DNA of 64,000 nt from Chitinophaga oryzae. GTDB taxonomy: Bacteria; Bacteroidota; Bacteroidia; Chitinophagales; Chitinophagaceae. The notes beneath the pieces are model-generated. The model searched no databases. It saw only the letters and a list, made by a program, of their open reading frames with translations, and was not told where the DNA came from. Every line of letters starts with the position of its first letter. Positions within the stretch are counted from its first letter, which is position 1. This document shows, one piece after another, positions 25,563-34,451 of the stretch. The stretch lies in the NCBI RefSeq assembly GCF_012516375.2, contig NZ_CP051204.2, positions 6,138,001 to 6,202,000 of the forward strand, given 5' to 3'. A program made the position numbers and the translations under genes.

Positions 25563-26555
25563 CTATAGTTTGGAAGGCGCTACGCCATACTTCTTCTTAA
25601 ATGCACTGCTGAAATGCTGTGGTGAAGAATAACCTGCGTCATCTGCAATTTCCGCGAGCGTTTTGCCGCCAGCCAGTACCAGTTCCCGCGCCATACTAAG
25701 ACGATGGTCATTGAAGTAACCGAAAACGGTATTATCGAAAACGGTCTTGAAACCGGATTTAAGCTTGAACTCATTAAGGCCGCAGAGCCGTGAAAGTTCC
25801 GCCAGCGAAGGCGGCTCCTGCAGGTTCTGCAACAACAGGTAGCGGGCATGTTGCAACTGCTCCAGTTCCCGCGTGTTGATATTATGGACCACCGCTCCCC
25901 GGCCGAAATCATTCTCCACCTGGTCACATTGAAGCGCGAGCAGCTCCATCACTTTCGACTGCAGAAACAGCTTTTTCAGCCCGCCTTTGAACTGGCATTG
26001 CCGTATCTCCGCCAGCACCGTTTTCATACGGGGTGTAATACGCGGGTTCATTTTTTCCGCCAGCGCCACGCTTTTGTTATTGGCCACGCGGTCGGCCATT
26101 TTACCCAGCGTCTGCCCGTTGCTGTCTGCCAGCTCCAGGAAACGCTCCGGTGTAAAACTCATCCCCAGCACCTGGATGCCATCCTGCTTTCTCAGTTCGG
26201 CCGTCTCCTCCCGGTAGGGAGAATACATGATATTATGTTCGAGCGATGAAAACCGGTAGGGCGTCTTTTGTCCGTAGATACGGGCGCGCACATCGCCCTG
26301 TTCCATAAACAACATGGATACATGGGGCATGATATCGTCAGATGCTACCGTCAGGGTTTCATACACTTCCGCCGTGCAGATGATCAGGTGAATGCCGTCA
26401 AACCGGCACTCCTGTATATCATAGGCACCGAACTCAAGCCGCTGCTCTTTCCGCTCCTCTACGATGTTCCGGGTAGAATTCAACTCTTCCGGCGAAAAAG
26501 GAAAACCTTCCTGCAGCAATACTTCGTTAAGTTCATTTTTGATTACTACAGCCAT
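25563..26555 (-). CDS. AraC-family transcriptional regulator
   Basis: The 330-residue protein has an N-terminal ligand/sensor region without an obvious cupin signature. The C-terminal AraC DNA-binding domain has two helix-turn-helix units (about 235-330). The first is PPSLAELSRLCGLNEFKLKSGFK; the second includes KTLAEIADDAGYSSPQHFSSAFKKKYG, the standard AraC C-terminal signature. The layout resembles PchR/siderophore-type regulators of Bacteroidota. It is convergent with the NmrA-like gene and divergent from the small gene at 26664, so either may be a target; that is inference. Confidence 0.92.
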   Translation of the reverse strand: MAVVIKNELNEVLLQEGFPFSPEELNSTRNIVEERKEQRLEFGAYDIQECRFDGIHLIICTAEVYETLTVASDDIMPHVSMLFMEQGDVRARIYGQKTPYRFSSLEHNIMYSPYREETAELRKQDGIQVLGMSFTPERFLELADSNGQTLGKMADRVANNKSVALAEKMNPRITPRMKTVLAEIRQCQFKGGLKKLFLQSKVMELLALQCDQVENDFGRGAVVHNINTRELEQLQHARYLLLQNLQEPPSLAELSRLCGLNEFKLKSGFKTVFDNTVFGYFNDHRLSMARELVLAGGKTLAEIADDAGYSSPQHFSSAFKKKYGVAPSKL

Positions 26556-26629
26556 AAAATAATCCGTTTCGTATAAGTTTTTATCCTTTTCATGTAACAG
26601 CTATACGGATAAACAGTAGCAAATTTGCA

Positions 26630-26659
26630 CAAATATATTCCGCAAAATTCAAATCCAAA
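26630..26659 (-). promoter_or_regulatory. promoter of the araC-like gene
   Basis: On the minus strand TATATTTG (26637-26630) and TTTG (26659-26656) are 18 bases apart, close to the consensus spacing. The predicted leader is about 68 bases. The -33 box is 4 bases from the start codon of the divergent small gene. Confidence 0.55.
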
Positions 26660-26663
26660 CGTC

Positions 26664-26876
26664 ATGATTGGAATATTCCGTACAAATATTAACACTGTTA
26701 AGGATAAAGACAACGTAGTTGACGCCATTTCATCCAACTTTAGCGTAAATGCCTGCAGCGTGGACATTGAAGACTGTGACAAGGTTTTAAGAGTGATCAG
26801 CCCCCAGCAACTGGCGGAAAGAACGATTATTGAATTTGTGAACCGGCTTGGGTTCAATTGTGACATCCTTGATTGA
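26664..26876 (+). CDS. small 70-residue protein, HMA/ferredoxin-like fold possible
   Basis: From ATG 26664 the 70-residue protein reads as a plausible beta-alpha-beta unit: IGIFRTNIN, a helix with VKDKDNVVDAISSNF, SVNACSVDIEDCDKVLRVIS, then a helix TIIEFVNRLGFNCDIL. Short proteins of this shape are common in Bacteroidota and resemble heavy-metal-associated domains, but the CxxC motif is absent. The function is unknown. A hairpin with a T-rich tail follows at 26906-26950. Upstream in-frame codons exist but have no better start. Confidence 0.6.
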   Translation: MIGIFRTNINTVKDKDNVVDAISSNFSVNACSVDIEDCDKVLRVISPQQLAERTIIEFVNRLGFNCDILD

Positions 26877-26905
26877 TTTATCCTCCTCAGAACCAGTCCT
26901 GTAGC

Positions 26906-26950
26906 GAATATTGAGATTGGAGCGAACCCCTGGCTTCAGCCTCAATATTC
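26906..26950 (+). terminator. long hairpin after the small gene
   Basis: GAATATTGAG pairs exactly with CTCAATATTC (10 bp). The 25-base loop contains the small palindrome GGCTTCAGCC, a core like those at 53689 and 54026. TTTCTCACTTTT follows. Confidence 0.5.
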
Positions 26951-27096
26951 TTTCTCACTTTTCCGCTTTATCTTCACCCCTATTATTAATCAAAAAAATA
27001 ATCTGAATCCCGATAGGGGTACAGATTCCCCACCACGTCTTATTAGCAACGTCACAAAAAAACAGGAACGTCATTTAAAATCGAGATTTACCTATT

Positions 27097-29478
27097 ATGA
27101 AAACTTTGGTCACCATGTTGATGACTTTGCTGGTCTTAGCACTGGCAATGGGTCCAACACGCGCACAACAGCAACGATATACCGTTAGCGGTTATGTAAA
27201 AGACAAACAGAACGGGGAAAGTTTGGTGGGAATTTCCATCGGTAAACCCGGTACCACTGTTGGTACGGTTACCAACCAATACGGTTTCTATTCCCTGACC
27301 CTCCCTGCCGGGGAGCATGAACTACAGTTTTCATATATGGGATACGCGCCCGTTAAAACAACTGTCAGTCTCCATAGCAACAAAACACTGGACATCCGCC
27401 TGGAAAGCAGCAGCAGCCAGCTGAATGAAGTCACCGTTAACGGCCAGAAGCAGGAAAGGGCTGTCAATACGCTCAACACCAGCATCAACCGCCTGGACAT
27501 CGCCCAGATGAAAAAGATGCCCGCTTTCATGGGAGAAGTGGACGTACTGCGTTCTATCCAGACCCTCCCCGGCGTAACGACCGTAGGCGAAGGCTCTTCC
27601 GGGTTCAACGTACGCGGCGGCAACAGCGATGAAAACCTCATCCTGCTCGACGAAGCGCCGGTATACAACTCCAGCCACATGCTCGGTTTCTTCTCTGTCT
27701 TCAACCCGGATGCGGTGAAAAGCCTGAACCTTATCAAAGGCGGCTTTCCCGCCGAATATGGCGGCCGCACCTCTTCTGTGCTGGATATCCGCATGAAAGA
27801 CGGTAACAATCAGAACTTTAACGTCAACGGCGGTATCGGCAACATCTTCAGCCGCCTGTCTGTAGAAGGCCCGCTGGTAAAAGACAGGTCCTCTTTTATC
27901 GTGGCTGCCAGAAGGTCTTATATCGACATCCTCATGAAACCCTTTGTAAAAGGCGACATGAAGGACACCAAACTGAATTTCTATGATCTGACTGCTAAAG
28001 CAAACTACAAATTCGATAAAAACAACACCCTGTTCCTCAGCGGCTACTTCGGCAGAGACAAATTCGGACTGGGCACAGACGTGGACATGAACTGGGGTAA
28101 CGCCACCGCCACCCTGCGCTGGAACCACGTGTTCACCAACCGCCTGTTCATGAACCTCACCACCTACTACTCCAAATATGATTACAGCCTCAGCTTCAGC
28201 AACGGCTCCAAAAAACAACAGGACGAACAGCTGCAGGGGTATAAATGGACTTCCAACATTATCAACTACGGCCTGAAACCATCTTTCACCTACTACCTGA
28301 ACACCAATAACATCCTGCATTTCGGGGTACAGGGCATCTACTATACTTTCCGTCCCGGTACCGGCATCGGCACAGAAGGCGAGAAAGAGCGGGTGAAAGA
28401 ACTGACCGACAAACATGCGCTGGAATCTGCCGTATACATAGATCACGAGTGGAAACCCACCAAAAAATTCGGTATCCAGTACGGCGGCCGCCTGTCAGCC
28501 TACCAGCTGCTGGGTAAAGGGACCGCCTATTATTTCAACGACACTACGCCCGGCATCCGCAGAACGCTTGTGGGCAGCAAAGAATACGGCGCCAATGAAC
28601 TGATCAAGGGTTATTACTACTTTGAACCACGCCTTAGCGCCCGCTACGCGTTCAACGACCAGAACGCTGTGAAAGTGGCCTACAGCCGGACGACCCAGTT
28701 CATGCACCAGCTGTCCAATACCGCGTCTCCTACGCCGCTCGATATCTGGACGCCCAGCACCAACAACATCGAACCCAGTCTGTCTGACCAGTATACCATC
28801 GGTTACTTCTACAACTCTCCGAACGACTCCTATGAGTTCTCCGCAGAAGCTTTCTATAAAACCACCGATCATCAGCTGGACTACATCGACAACGCCAATC
28901 TGCAGTTGAACCAGCTGATCGAGGCCGACCTGCTCCCCTCCCAGACCCGTGCTTACGGTCTGGAGCTGTATGCCAAAAAAGATATTGGTAAAACCACCGG
29001 CTGGATCAGCTATACGCTGTCCCGTTCCGAAAGGAAAACACCGGGTATCAGCCTCAATGAATGGTTCCTGAACCGTTATGACCGCACGCACAACATTAAC
29101 CTCGTGCTCACTCATACCTTTACGCCACGGACTTCCCTGTCTGCCAACTGGGTATATGCTTCCGGCACGCCCGGTACCTACGCCGACAACAGGCTGCAGT
29201 TCCAGGACTGGGACATCCCGTACAACAGCACCGAAAAAAGGAATAACTACCGCCTGCCGGCTTTCCACAGGCTGGACCTGTCCTTCACACTGAAAGGCAA
29301 ACAGCTGAAACGCTGGAAAGGAGAATGGGTGTTTTCACTGTACAACGTATATGCCCGCAGAAATGCCTACAGTATCTACTTCAAGCAGAATGAAGATGAT
29401 CCGAACAAACGGGAAGCCGTTCGCCTGTCGATTATCGGCTCCATTATCCCGGGCATCACGTACAACTTCAAATTTTAA
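27097..29478 (+). CDS. TonB-dependent outer-membrane receptor with CarboxypepD_reg-like domain
   Basis: The 793-residue protein has a signal peptide (MKTLVTMLMTLLVLALAMGPTRA). A carboxypeptidase-regulatory-like domain spans about 27-112 (YTVSGYVKDKQNGESLVGISI, TVTNQYGFYSLTLPAGEHEL). The plug spans about 120-235 (LRSIQTLPGVTTVGEGSSGFNVRGG, NLILLDEAPVYN, GGFPAEYGGRTSSVLDIRMK). The beta barrel runs to the terminal Phe (PGITYNFKF). The plug sequence matches the group of receptors that sits beside DUF4249 lipoproteins, and such a gene starts 20 bases downstream. The substrate is unknown. Confidence 0.95.
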   Translation: MKTLVTMLMTLLVLALAMGPTRAQQQRYTVSGYVKDKQNGESLVGISIGKPGTTVGTVTNQYGFYSLTLPAGEHELQFSYMGYAPVKTTVSLHSNKTLDIRLESSSSQLNEVTVNGQKQERAVNTLNTSINRLDIAQMKKMPAFMGEVDVLRSIQTLPGVTTVGEGSSGFNVRGGNSDENLILLDEAPVYNSSHMLGFFSVFNPDAVKSLNLIKGGFPAEYGGRTSSVLDIRMKDGNNQNFNVNGGIGNIFSRLSVEGPLVKDRSSFIVAARRSYIDILMKPFVKGDMKDTKLNFYDLTAKANYKFDKNNTLFLSGYFGRDKFGLGTDVDMNWGNATATLRWNHVFTNRLFMNLTTYYSKYDYSLSFSNGSKKQQDEQLQGYKWTSNIINYGLKPSFTYYLNTNNILHFGVQGIYYTFRPGTGIGTEGEKERVKELTDKHALESAVYIDHEWKPTKKFGIQYGGRLSAYQLLGKGTAYYFNDTTPGIRRTLVGSKEYGANELIKGYYYFEPRLSARYAFNDQNAVKVAYSRTTQFMHQLSNTASPTPLDIWTPSTNNIEPSLSDQYTIGYFYNSPNDSYEFSAEAFYKTTDHQLDYIDNANLQLNQLIEADLLPSQTRAYGLELYAKKDIGKTTGWISYTLSRSERKTPGISLNEWFLNRYDRTHNINLVLTHTFTPRTSLSANWVYASGTPGTYADNRLQFQDWDIPYNSTEKRNNYRLPAFHRLDLSFTLKGKQLKRWKGEWVFSLYNVYARRNAYSIYFKQNEDDPNKREAVRLSIIGSIIPGITYNFKF

Positions 29479-29498
29479 TCTGTCTAAAAAGAAATTAC

Positions 29499-30362
29499 AT
29501 GAAAAAACTGTCATTATTCATCATATCAGCGTTAGCAGCGCTTACTGCCTGCGAGGATAAAATAGACCTGGATGTGGCCCCGGGTAAATCTTACCCTGTG
29601 CTCGACGCCTGGATCACCAATGAGGCCGGCCCGCAGACGATCAGGTTTACCATGTCGGTGCCTTTTACGAACAATAATCCCGCACCGGTTATTGACGATG
29701 CCACCATCACCCTCTACGATCTTACCAACGGCAAGTCCTACCCGTTCGCGTTTAAACAGAACGCTTACAGCTACGACGCTACCAACGATCCGATCGGCAT
29801 CGTGGGCCACGCCTACAAACTGCATGTGAAATACAAAGGAGAGATCTTTGAAGCGTACGACACCATTAAGAGAGTGCCGCCGATTGATTCCATCACCCTG
29901 AAGTTCAAAACCAAGGAAGAATCTATTTCAGGGAAGGAAGGTTATTATGCTACCATGCACGCCAAAGATATTGAAGGCGGCCCTGTTGACTACTACTGGA
30001 TCCGCTCCTATCGCACCGACACCACCCGCCGCCTGCGCGACGGTTTCTCCATAGATGGCTCCTATGATGAAGGCGTATCCGACGGCGCTACTTTCATCCT
30101 GCCTATCGCCGAAAGCATCACCGATTACGACAAACCGTTCCAGCAGAACGAAAAAGTGATCGTTAAGCTGCGGTCTGTCACCCATCGCAGCCACGATTTC
30201 CTTACACAGGTAGATAACCAGGTAAACGCCGGCGGCCTGTTCGCCAAAGTACTGGAAAACGTAAAATCGAACGTGGTGAATACCACTCCTTCCGGGCAAA
30301 CCAAAATCCTGGGCTGGTTTGGCGCTTCTGCTGTCGGCAGGGCGGAAAAACTGGTGAAATAA
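29499..30362 (+). CDS. DUF4249 outer-membrane lipoprotein, partner of the TonB receptor
   Basis: The 287-residue protein has the lipoprotein signal MKKLSLFIISALAALTAC. DUF4249 features follow: an early strand block KIDLDVAPGKSYPVLDAWITNEAGPQTIRF (beta-sandwich), DDATITLYD, HAYKLHVKYKGEIFEAYDTIKRVPPIDSI, and a C-terminal half with TPSGQTKILGWFGASAV. The family is found next to TonB-dependent receptors and is thought to act as a surface partner, like SusD, though without a proved role. Tight spacing to the receptor implies one operon. It ends at the inverted-repeat region 30403-30531. Confidence 0.88.
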   Translation: MKKLSLFIISALAALTACEDKIDLDVAPGKSYPVLDAWITNEAGPQTIRFTMSVPFTNNNPAPVIDDATITLYDLTNGKSYPFAFKQNAYSYDATNDPIGIVGHAYKLHVKYKGEIFEAYDTIKRVPPIDSITLKFKTKEESISGKEGYYATMHAKDIEGGPVDYYWIRSYRTDTTRRLRDGFSIDGSYDEGVSDGATFILPIAESITDYDKPFQQNEKVIVKLRSVTHRSHDFLTQVDNQVNAGGLFAKVLENVKSNVVNTTPSGQTKILGWFGASAVGRAEKLVK

Positions 30363-30402
30363 AGTTATTGGGATATTGGGTTATTATGATATTTAACTAT
30401 TT

Positions 30403-30531
30403 GATTTACGGTTTTTTGATGTACGATTTTGGGATTTAATGTCAACATGCCGGTTCTTGCACAGCCTTTTTTATCAGCAGGCAGCGAACCAGTAGCAAAA
30501 TCTCAAAATCGTACATCAAAAAATCGTAAAT
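30403..30531. repeat. long inverted repeat with 34-bp arms (GATTTACG / CCAAATnn words)
   Basis: Positions 30404-30437 pair with 30498-30531 over 34 bp with only two G-U-type differences. The 60-base loop holds GCCGGTTC and CAGGCAGC. Outside the arms the sequence continues as octads on the right (AAATAACC AAATACCC AAATAATC AAATATCC to 30567) and partly on the left. It separates the DUF4249 gene from the sterol-desaturase gene. Confidence 0.75.
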
Positions 30532-30571
30532 TAAATAACCAAATACCCAAATAATCAAATATCCAAATGCC

Positions 30572-31423
30572 ATGAACCTGATCATGTATGCCATTCCCGG
30601 CTTTGTGCTGTTGATACTGCTGGAGATCATCATTACCACGATAGACCACCGTAACCTCTACGAACCCAAAGACGCTCTTAGCAGCATTGCCATGGGACTC
30701 GGCAATGTTTTCATCGGCCTGTTTACCAAAGGCGTTATCTTCGGCATTTATCTCTTTGTTTATGAATACCGGCTCTTTACCCTCGGCTTCACCTGGTGGG
30801 CGTGGATATTGTGCTTTTTTGCTGATGACTTCAGCTATTACTGGTTCCACCGCAGCAGCCATACCGTCCGCTTTTTCTGGGCTTCCCACGTTATTCATCA
30901 TTCTTCCCAAAAATATACGCTGGCTACGGCGCTGCGTCAAACCTGGACCGGCAATCTTACCGGTACTTTCCTGTTCTGGCTGTGGATGCCGCTCATCGGA
31001 TTCCATCCGGTGATGGTATTGAGCATGCAGGCCATCAGCCTGATCTATCAGTTCTGGATACATACGGAGGTGATCAACAAACTACCGCGGCCGATCGAAT
31101 TCATCTTCAATACCCCCTCCCACCACCGGGTGCATCATGGGTCCGACCTGGATTACCTGGACCGTAACCATGGCGGGATGCTGATCATCTGGGACCGCCT
31201 GTTCGGCACGTTCACCCCGGAAAAGCAGCGGCCGGTATACGGGCTCACCAAAAATATCCATACCTACAACCCTTTCCGGATTGCCACCCACGAATGGCTG
31301 GACATCTGGCGCGACCTGCGGCGGGCACGCACCCTGCGCGAAGCCTGGCACTACCTGCTGGACGCTCCCGGCTGGAGCCCCGACGGCAGCCGGCAGACCA
31401 CTAAACAGTTAAGAGGCCGCTAA
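30572..31423 (+). CDS. sterol desaturase / fatty-acid hydroxylase family membrane protein
   Basis: This is a di-iron membrane oxygenase of 283 residues. The histidine clusters that hold the two irons are all visible: FHRSSHTVRFFWASHVIHHSSQ (HxxxH and HxxHH types), and SHHRVHHGSD. Four hydrophobic helices span about 1-30, 40-70, 75-95 and 130-160. Enzymes of this family hydroxylate or desaturate sterols, fatty acids, carotenoids or sphingoid lipids; the substrate here is not predicted. The acidic/basic C-terminal tail is cytoplasmic. It starts 5 bases after a CCAAATG word that ends the repeat region. Confidence 0.9.
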   Translation: MNLIMYAIPGFVLLILLEIIITTIDHRNLYEPKDALSSIAMGLGNVFIGLFTKGVIFGIYLFVYEYRLFTLGFTWWAWILCFFADDFSYYWFHRSSHTVRFFWASHVIHHSSQKYTLATALRQTWTGNLTGTFLFWLWMPLIGFHPVMVLSMQAISLIYQFWIHTEVINKLPRPIEFIFNTPSHHRVHHGSDLDYLDRNHGGMLIIWDRLFGTFTPEKQRPVYGLTKNIHTYNPFRIATHEWLDIWRDLRRARTLREAWHYLLDAPGWSPDGSRQTTKQLRGR

Positions 31424-31468
31424 ACCGCTCATCCGTTTTTTATCAACTTTATCAATTTCCCGGATAAT

Positions 31469-31519
31469 TAATTTTGCATTTACGAAAACAATCGTACATT
31501 AGCTACGAAGATATTCGTA
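31469..31519 (+). promoter_or_regulatory. promoter with two operator palindromes of the blaI-like gene
   Basis: TAATTTTG at 31469-31476 matches TAnnTTTG. Downstream lie two related palindromes, TACGA-N6-TCGTA (31481-31496) and TACGAA-GATA-TTCGTA (31504-31519), spaced about 23 bases. The first covers the predicted transcription start near 31483. The arrangement suits a BlaI-type dimer repressing its own operon. Confidence 0.65.
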
Positions 31520-31547
31520 CAATAATAATCATCCTTGATAAAACATC

Positions 31548-31937
31548 GTGACTGTGAAACAAATAAAGCCAACAGAAAGTGAACTGGAAATACTGAGCAT
31601 CCTCTGGGAGAAAGGCCCCTGCACCGTACGGGAGGTGCATGATATCCTCTCTGCCACAAAAGATGCCGGTTACACCACTACGCTGAAGCTGATGCAGATC
31701 ATGCATGACAAGGAGTTGCTGGAGCGTGACACCAGCAGTAAAACACATGTGTATAAAGCGGCTGTTTCGCAGGAAAAAACCCGGCAGCAGCTGTTAAATA
31801 AAATGATAGATACCGTCTTCGGCGGATCGGCCAGCAGCCTGGTAATGCAGGCGCTTGGGCAGCACCGTTCCTCCGATGCGGAACTGGAAAAAATCAGGGA
31901 ATATCTGGCGGAGATAGAAAAACAACAAAAGCGATAA
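31548..31937 (+). CDS. BlaI/MecI/CopY-family repressor
   Basis: The 129-residue winged-helix repressor starts with GTG at 31548. The family signature is PTESELEILSILWEKGPCTVREVHDIL, with GYTTTLKLMQIMHDKELLERD as the wing and dimer helix. The C-terminal half (about 80-129) is the dimerisation arm, which in BlaI contains the site cut by the BlaR1 protease. Two operators stand before it. The M56 peptidase gene begins 19 bases after its stop, so the pair forms one operon. Confidence 0.95.
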   Translation: MTVKQIKPTESELEILSILWEKGPCTVREVHDILSATKDAGYTTTLKLMQIMHDKELLERDTSSKTHVYKAAVSQEKTRQQLLNKMIDTVFGGSASSLVMQALGQHRSSDAELEKIREYLAEIEKQQKR

Positions 31938-31956
31938 CGGTAAAACAGCTACTACT

Positions 31957-34116
31957 ATGAACTTATTACCTATCACCGGCGATCTGGTACGTGCGCTTGG
32001 CTGGAGCATACTGCATGCCTTATGGCAAGCCTTTTTCGTATATGCCTGCCTGAGGGTAGTGCTGAAACTCTGGCCCATGGCCAGCGCCCGTATTAAATAC
32101 AACCTGTCGTTTTTCGCGCTTTCCGGCATATTTACCTGGTTCCTGATCACTTTTTACCAGCAATGGCAGACCATTTCGGCAGCTAAACAGTTGCTGGTAC
32201 AATATGTTCCTGCCGATGCGGCGGATTTGTCCGCCCTGGCGGTACAACCGGCAGCGCCCTATGCCAGCCAGCTGACAATGGTGACGCTCTTTCCCAGCCT
32301 GGAACAATGCTTTCCGGTACTGGTCACCTTATACCTCGCCGGCATGTTGCTCATGACCATTAAACTCTCCTCCGACCTGGTGCAGCTTCATCATATCCGC
32401 ACCAGCATGGTGGAACCGATGGGAGAAGTGTGGGAAAAACACCTGCAGCGGCTGATGGGCAGACTGAAATTATCCCGTCCGGTGAAACTGCTGGTTTCCC
32501 GTTACATACAGGTGCCCGTCATGCTGGGGTTCCTGAAGCCGGTGATCCTGCTGCCGGTCGCCATGGTCAACAACCTGTCGGAAGAGCAGCTGGAAGCCAT
32601 CCTGCTGCACGAGCTGGCACACGTAAAACGCAATGATTATCTGTTGAATATCTTCCAATCAATCGTTGAAACCATTCTCTTCTTTAATCCTTTCGTCTGG
32701 CTGATTTCCCGTATCATCCGGCAGGAAAGGGAACACTGTTGCGACGACCTCGTCATTGCAGGCACCGTCCAACCCCTGCATTACGCCAAAGCACTGATGG
32801 CGTTGGAAACGTACCGGTTAACTTCCAACCCGATGGCCATGGCTGCTGCAGATGACAAACAACATCTGTTTCACCGCATCAAAAGAATCATGGAGATGAA
32901 AACAAAACATCTTAATTATAGTCAGAAATTATTAGCAGTCCTCATCATCGCCACAGCCCTGGTATCTATTGCCTGGCTCAATCCCGCCAGAGGGAAAGAT
33001 GCAGGCACCAAACTTCAGGAAACCGCTATGGCTGCCGATACCAGTGTCCCGGCGATGCCGACGCCCCCCTCTCCTCCCGCACCACCACCGGCAACACCGC
33101 AAACACCTCCTGAACCACAGGCAGCAGATGAAATCCCGGAAGCTCCGGAGCCCCCTCCGGCGCCGATTGCACCCGAGCCTCCCATTCCGGCCAATATACA
33201 AACGCCACAAAATGTGATTGTGATGAACAGCAAGGGACAAATGATACATCCGCCTATGCCGCCGATGGCTCCCATGGCACCCGTTTGGGATAGTGTTCCC
33301 CAAAAGCACACACGCCAGTCCGAAGCCGCTGTCAGAAAACAATTGCAGCTGGCACAGCAAAGCGTGGAAAAAGCCATGCAACAGCTGAAAGAAATTGACG
33401 TAAAAAAGATCCAGGCAGAAGCGCAGGCGGCAGTAGACCAGGTGGACTGGAAAGCGATTGCCCAGGAAGCACAGGCAGCGCAGGAAGCAGCCAGAGAAGC
33501 CCTGAAAAGCATCGACTGGTCACAGATGCAACAAGACATAAAAAACAGCATGAACTTCCAGTTCGACTTTGATAACGAAGCCTGGAAGAAGAACAGCGAA
33601 AAATTCCGGAAAGAAAGTGAAAAATTCCGCAAGGAATGGGACGCCAACCGGAAAAAAATGGACGCCGACAGATCGCGTCAATTGAAAGAAATGAGCCGCA
33701 TGCGGGACCAGTCCGCCGCTGCCAACCGGCAACAGCTGTTCGCCATGCGCGACTCCTCCCTATCCCGTCAAAGACAAAGGCAACAGCATCTGGACGAGCA
33801 ACGGGACCGCATGCTCCGTCAGACGGAAGATGCCCGCCACGAAGCGGACAAAGCCCGCAGGAGCGCAGAAGTCGCCCGTGAAAAAGCCACTGCCACTTCG
33901 CAGAAATACCGCGAAATGATTGATAAAATGGCAGCGGACAAACTGATAGACAACCAGCAGTCCTTTACCATTGAAAAGAATGCCAATGGCCTGTTCATCA
34001 ATGGTGTTAAACAATCCGACAGTGTTGCTGAAAAATACGGTTCCTACCTGAAAAACAAACGGACTTACATCCGTCAGGCAGAACCCGGTAATCTGAACAT
34101 CAACATTGAAGATTAA
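31957..34116 (+). CDS. BlaR1-like M56 membrane metallopeptidase with coiled-coil periplasmic region
   Basis: The 719-residue protein has four predicted N-terminal membrane helices and a zinc-peptidase domain. The motif HELAH is at residues 218-222, with a third ligand likely in QEREHCCDDLV. A further membrane helix (LLAVLIIATALVSIAWL) precedes a Pro/Ala-rich stretch (about 360-440), then a Gln/Glu/Lys/Arg-rich coiled coil (about 450-660) and a short C-terminal globular piece (KNANGLFINGVKQSDSVAEKYGSYL). Classical BlaR1 has a penicillin-binding sensor instead; it is absent here, so the signal is unlikely to be a beta-lactam bound covalently. With BlaI it forms a two-gene signalling system. Confidence 0.9.
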   Translation: MNLLPITGDLVRALGWSILHALWQAFFVYACLRVVLKLWPMASARIKYNLSFFALSGIFTWFLITFYQQWQTISAAKQLLVQYVPADAADLSALAVQPAAPYASQLTMVTLFPSLEQCFPVLVTLYLAGMLLMTIKLSSDLVQLHHIRTSMVEPMGEVWEKHLQRLMGRLKLSRPVKLLVSRYIQVPVMLGFLKPVILLPVAMVNNLSEEQLEAILLHELAHVKRNDYLLNIFQSIVETILFFNPFVWLISRIIRQEREHCCDDLVIAGTVQPLHYAKALMALETYRLTSNPMAMAAADDKQHLFHRIKRIMEMKTKHLNYSQKLLAVLIIATALVSIAWLNPARGKDAGTKLQETAMAADTSVPAMPTPPSPPAPPPATPQTPPEPQAADEIPEAPEPPPAPIAPEPPIPANIQTPQNVIVMNSKGQMIHPPMPPMAPMAPVWDSVPQKHTRQSEAAVRKQLQLAQQSVEKAMQQLKEIDVKKIQAEAQAAVDQVDWKAIAQEAQAAQEAAREALKSIDWSQMQQDIKNSMNFQFDFDNEAWKKNSEKFRKESEKFRKEWDANRKKMDADRSRQLKEMSRMRDQSAAANRQQLFAMRDSSLSRQRQRQQHLDEQRDRMLRQTEDARHEADKARRSAEVAREKATATSQKYREMIDKMAADKLIDNQQSFTIEKNANGLFINGVKQSDSVAEKYGSYLKNKRTYIRQAEPGNLNINIED

Positions 34117-34156
34117 TCCTTCTTCACAGAAGCCCAACGTTCGTTCTTCATCATAG

Positions 34157-34220
34157 AAAAAGCGCAAAGAATGATACGGCTGGAGTTGCGTCAGCGGCCC
34201 GTCGTATTCTTTGCGCTTTT
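34157..34220 (+). terminator. strong terminator after the blaR1-like gene
   Basis: AAAAGCGCAAAGAAT pairs with ATTCTTTGCGCTTTT over 15 bp. An inner GCTG/CAGC pair lies in the 33-base loop. A T-rich run follows. Confidence 0.8.
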
Positions 34221-34372
34221 CTTTATTTCAGGACTACCGCCAATAGGGAAAAGCGGTAGTCCAGGCATAGGAAAGGAACACCAGAACCTGTTATCTAACC
34301 AGGTTTATATAGAAGGATAGCAACTGTAATGCTATAAATAGGTATGTATATTAAATTGCTGAAAGTTGTATA

Positions 34373-34442
34373 CGATGTAGCATGTAGCGTATAGCGTATA
34401 GCGTATAGTGTGAGGCGTGTGGCGTATTGCGTTATATTGTGT
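34373..34442. repeat. direct heptad array, about ten degenerate copies of GCGTATA
   Basis: Successive 7-base words are CGATGTA, GCATGTA, GCGTATA three times, GTGTGAG, GCGTGTG, GCGTATT, GCGTTAT and ATTGTGT. No inverted partner is nearby. It has the same 7-base period as the ATTACGA arms elsewhere. It lies between the blaR1-like gene and the acylphosphatase gene. Confidence 0.7.
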
Positions 34443-34451
34443 ATCCTGCCG

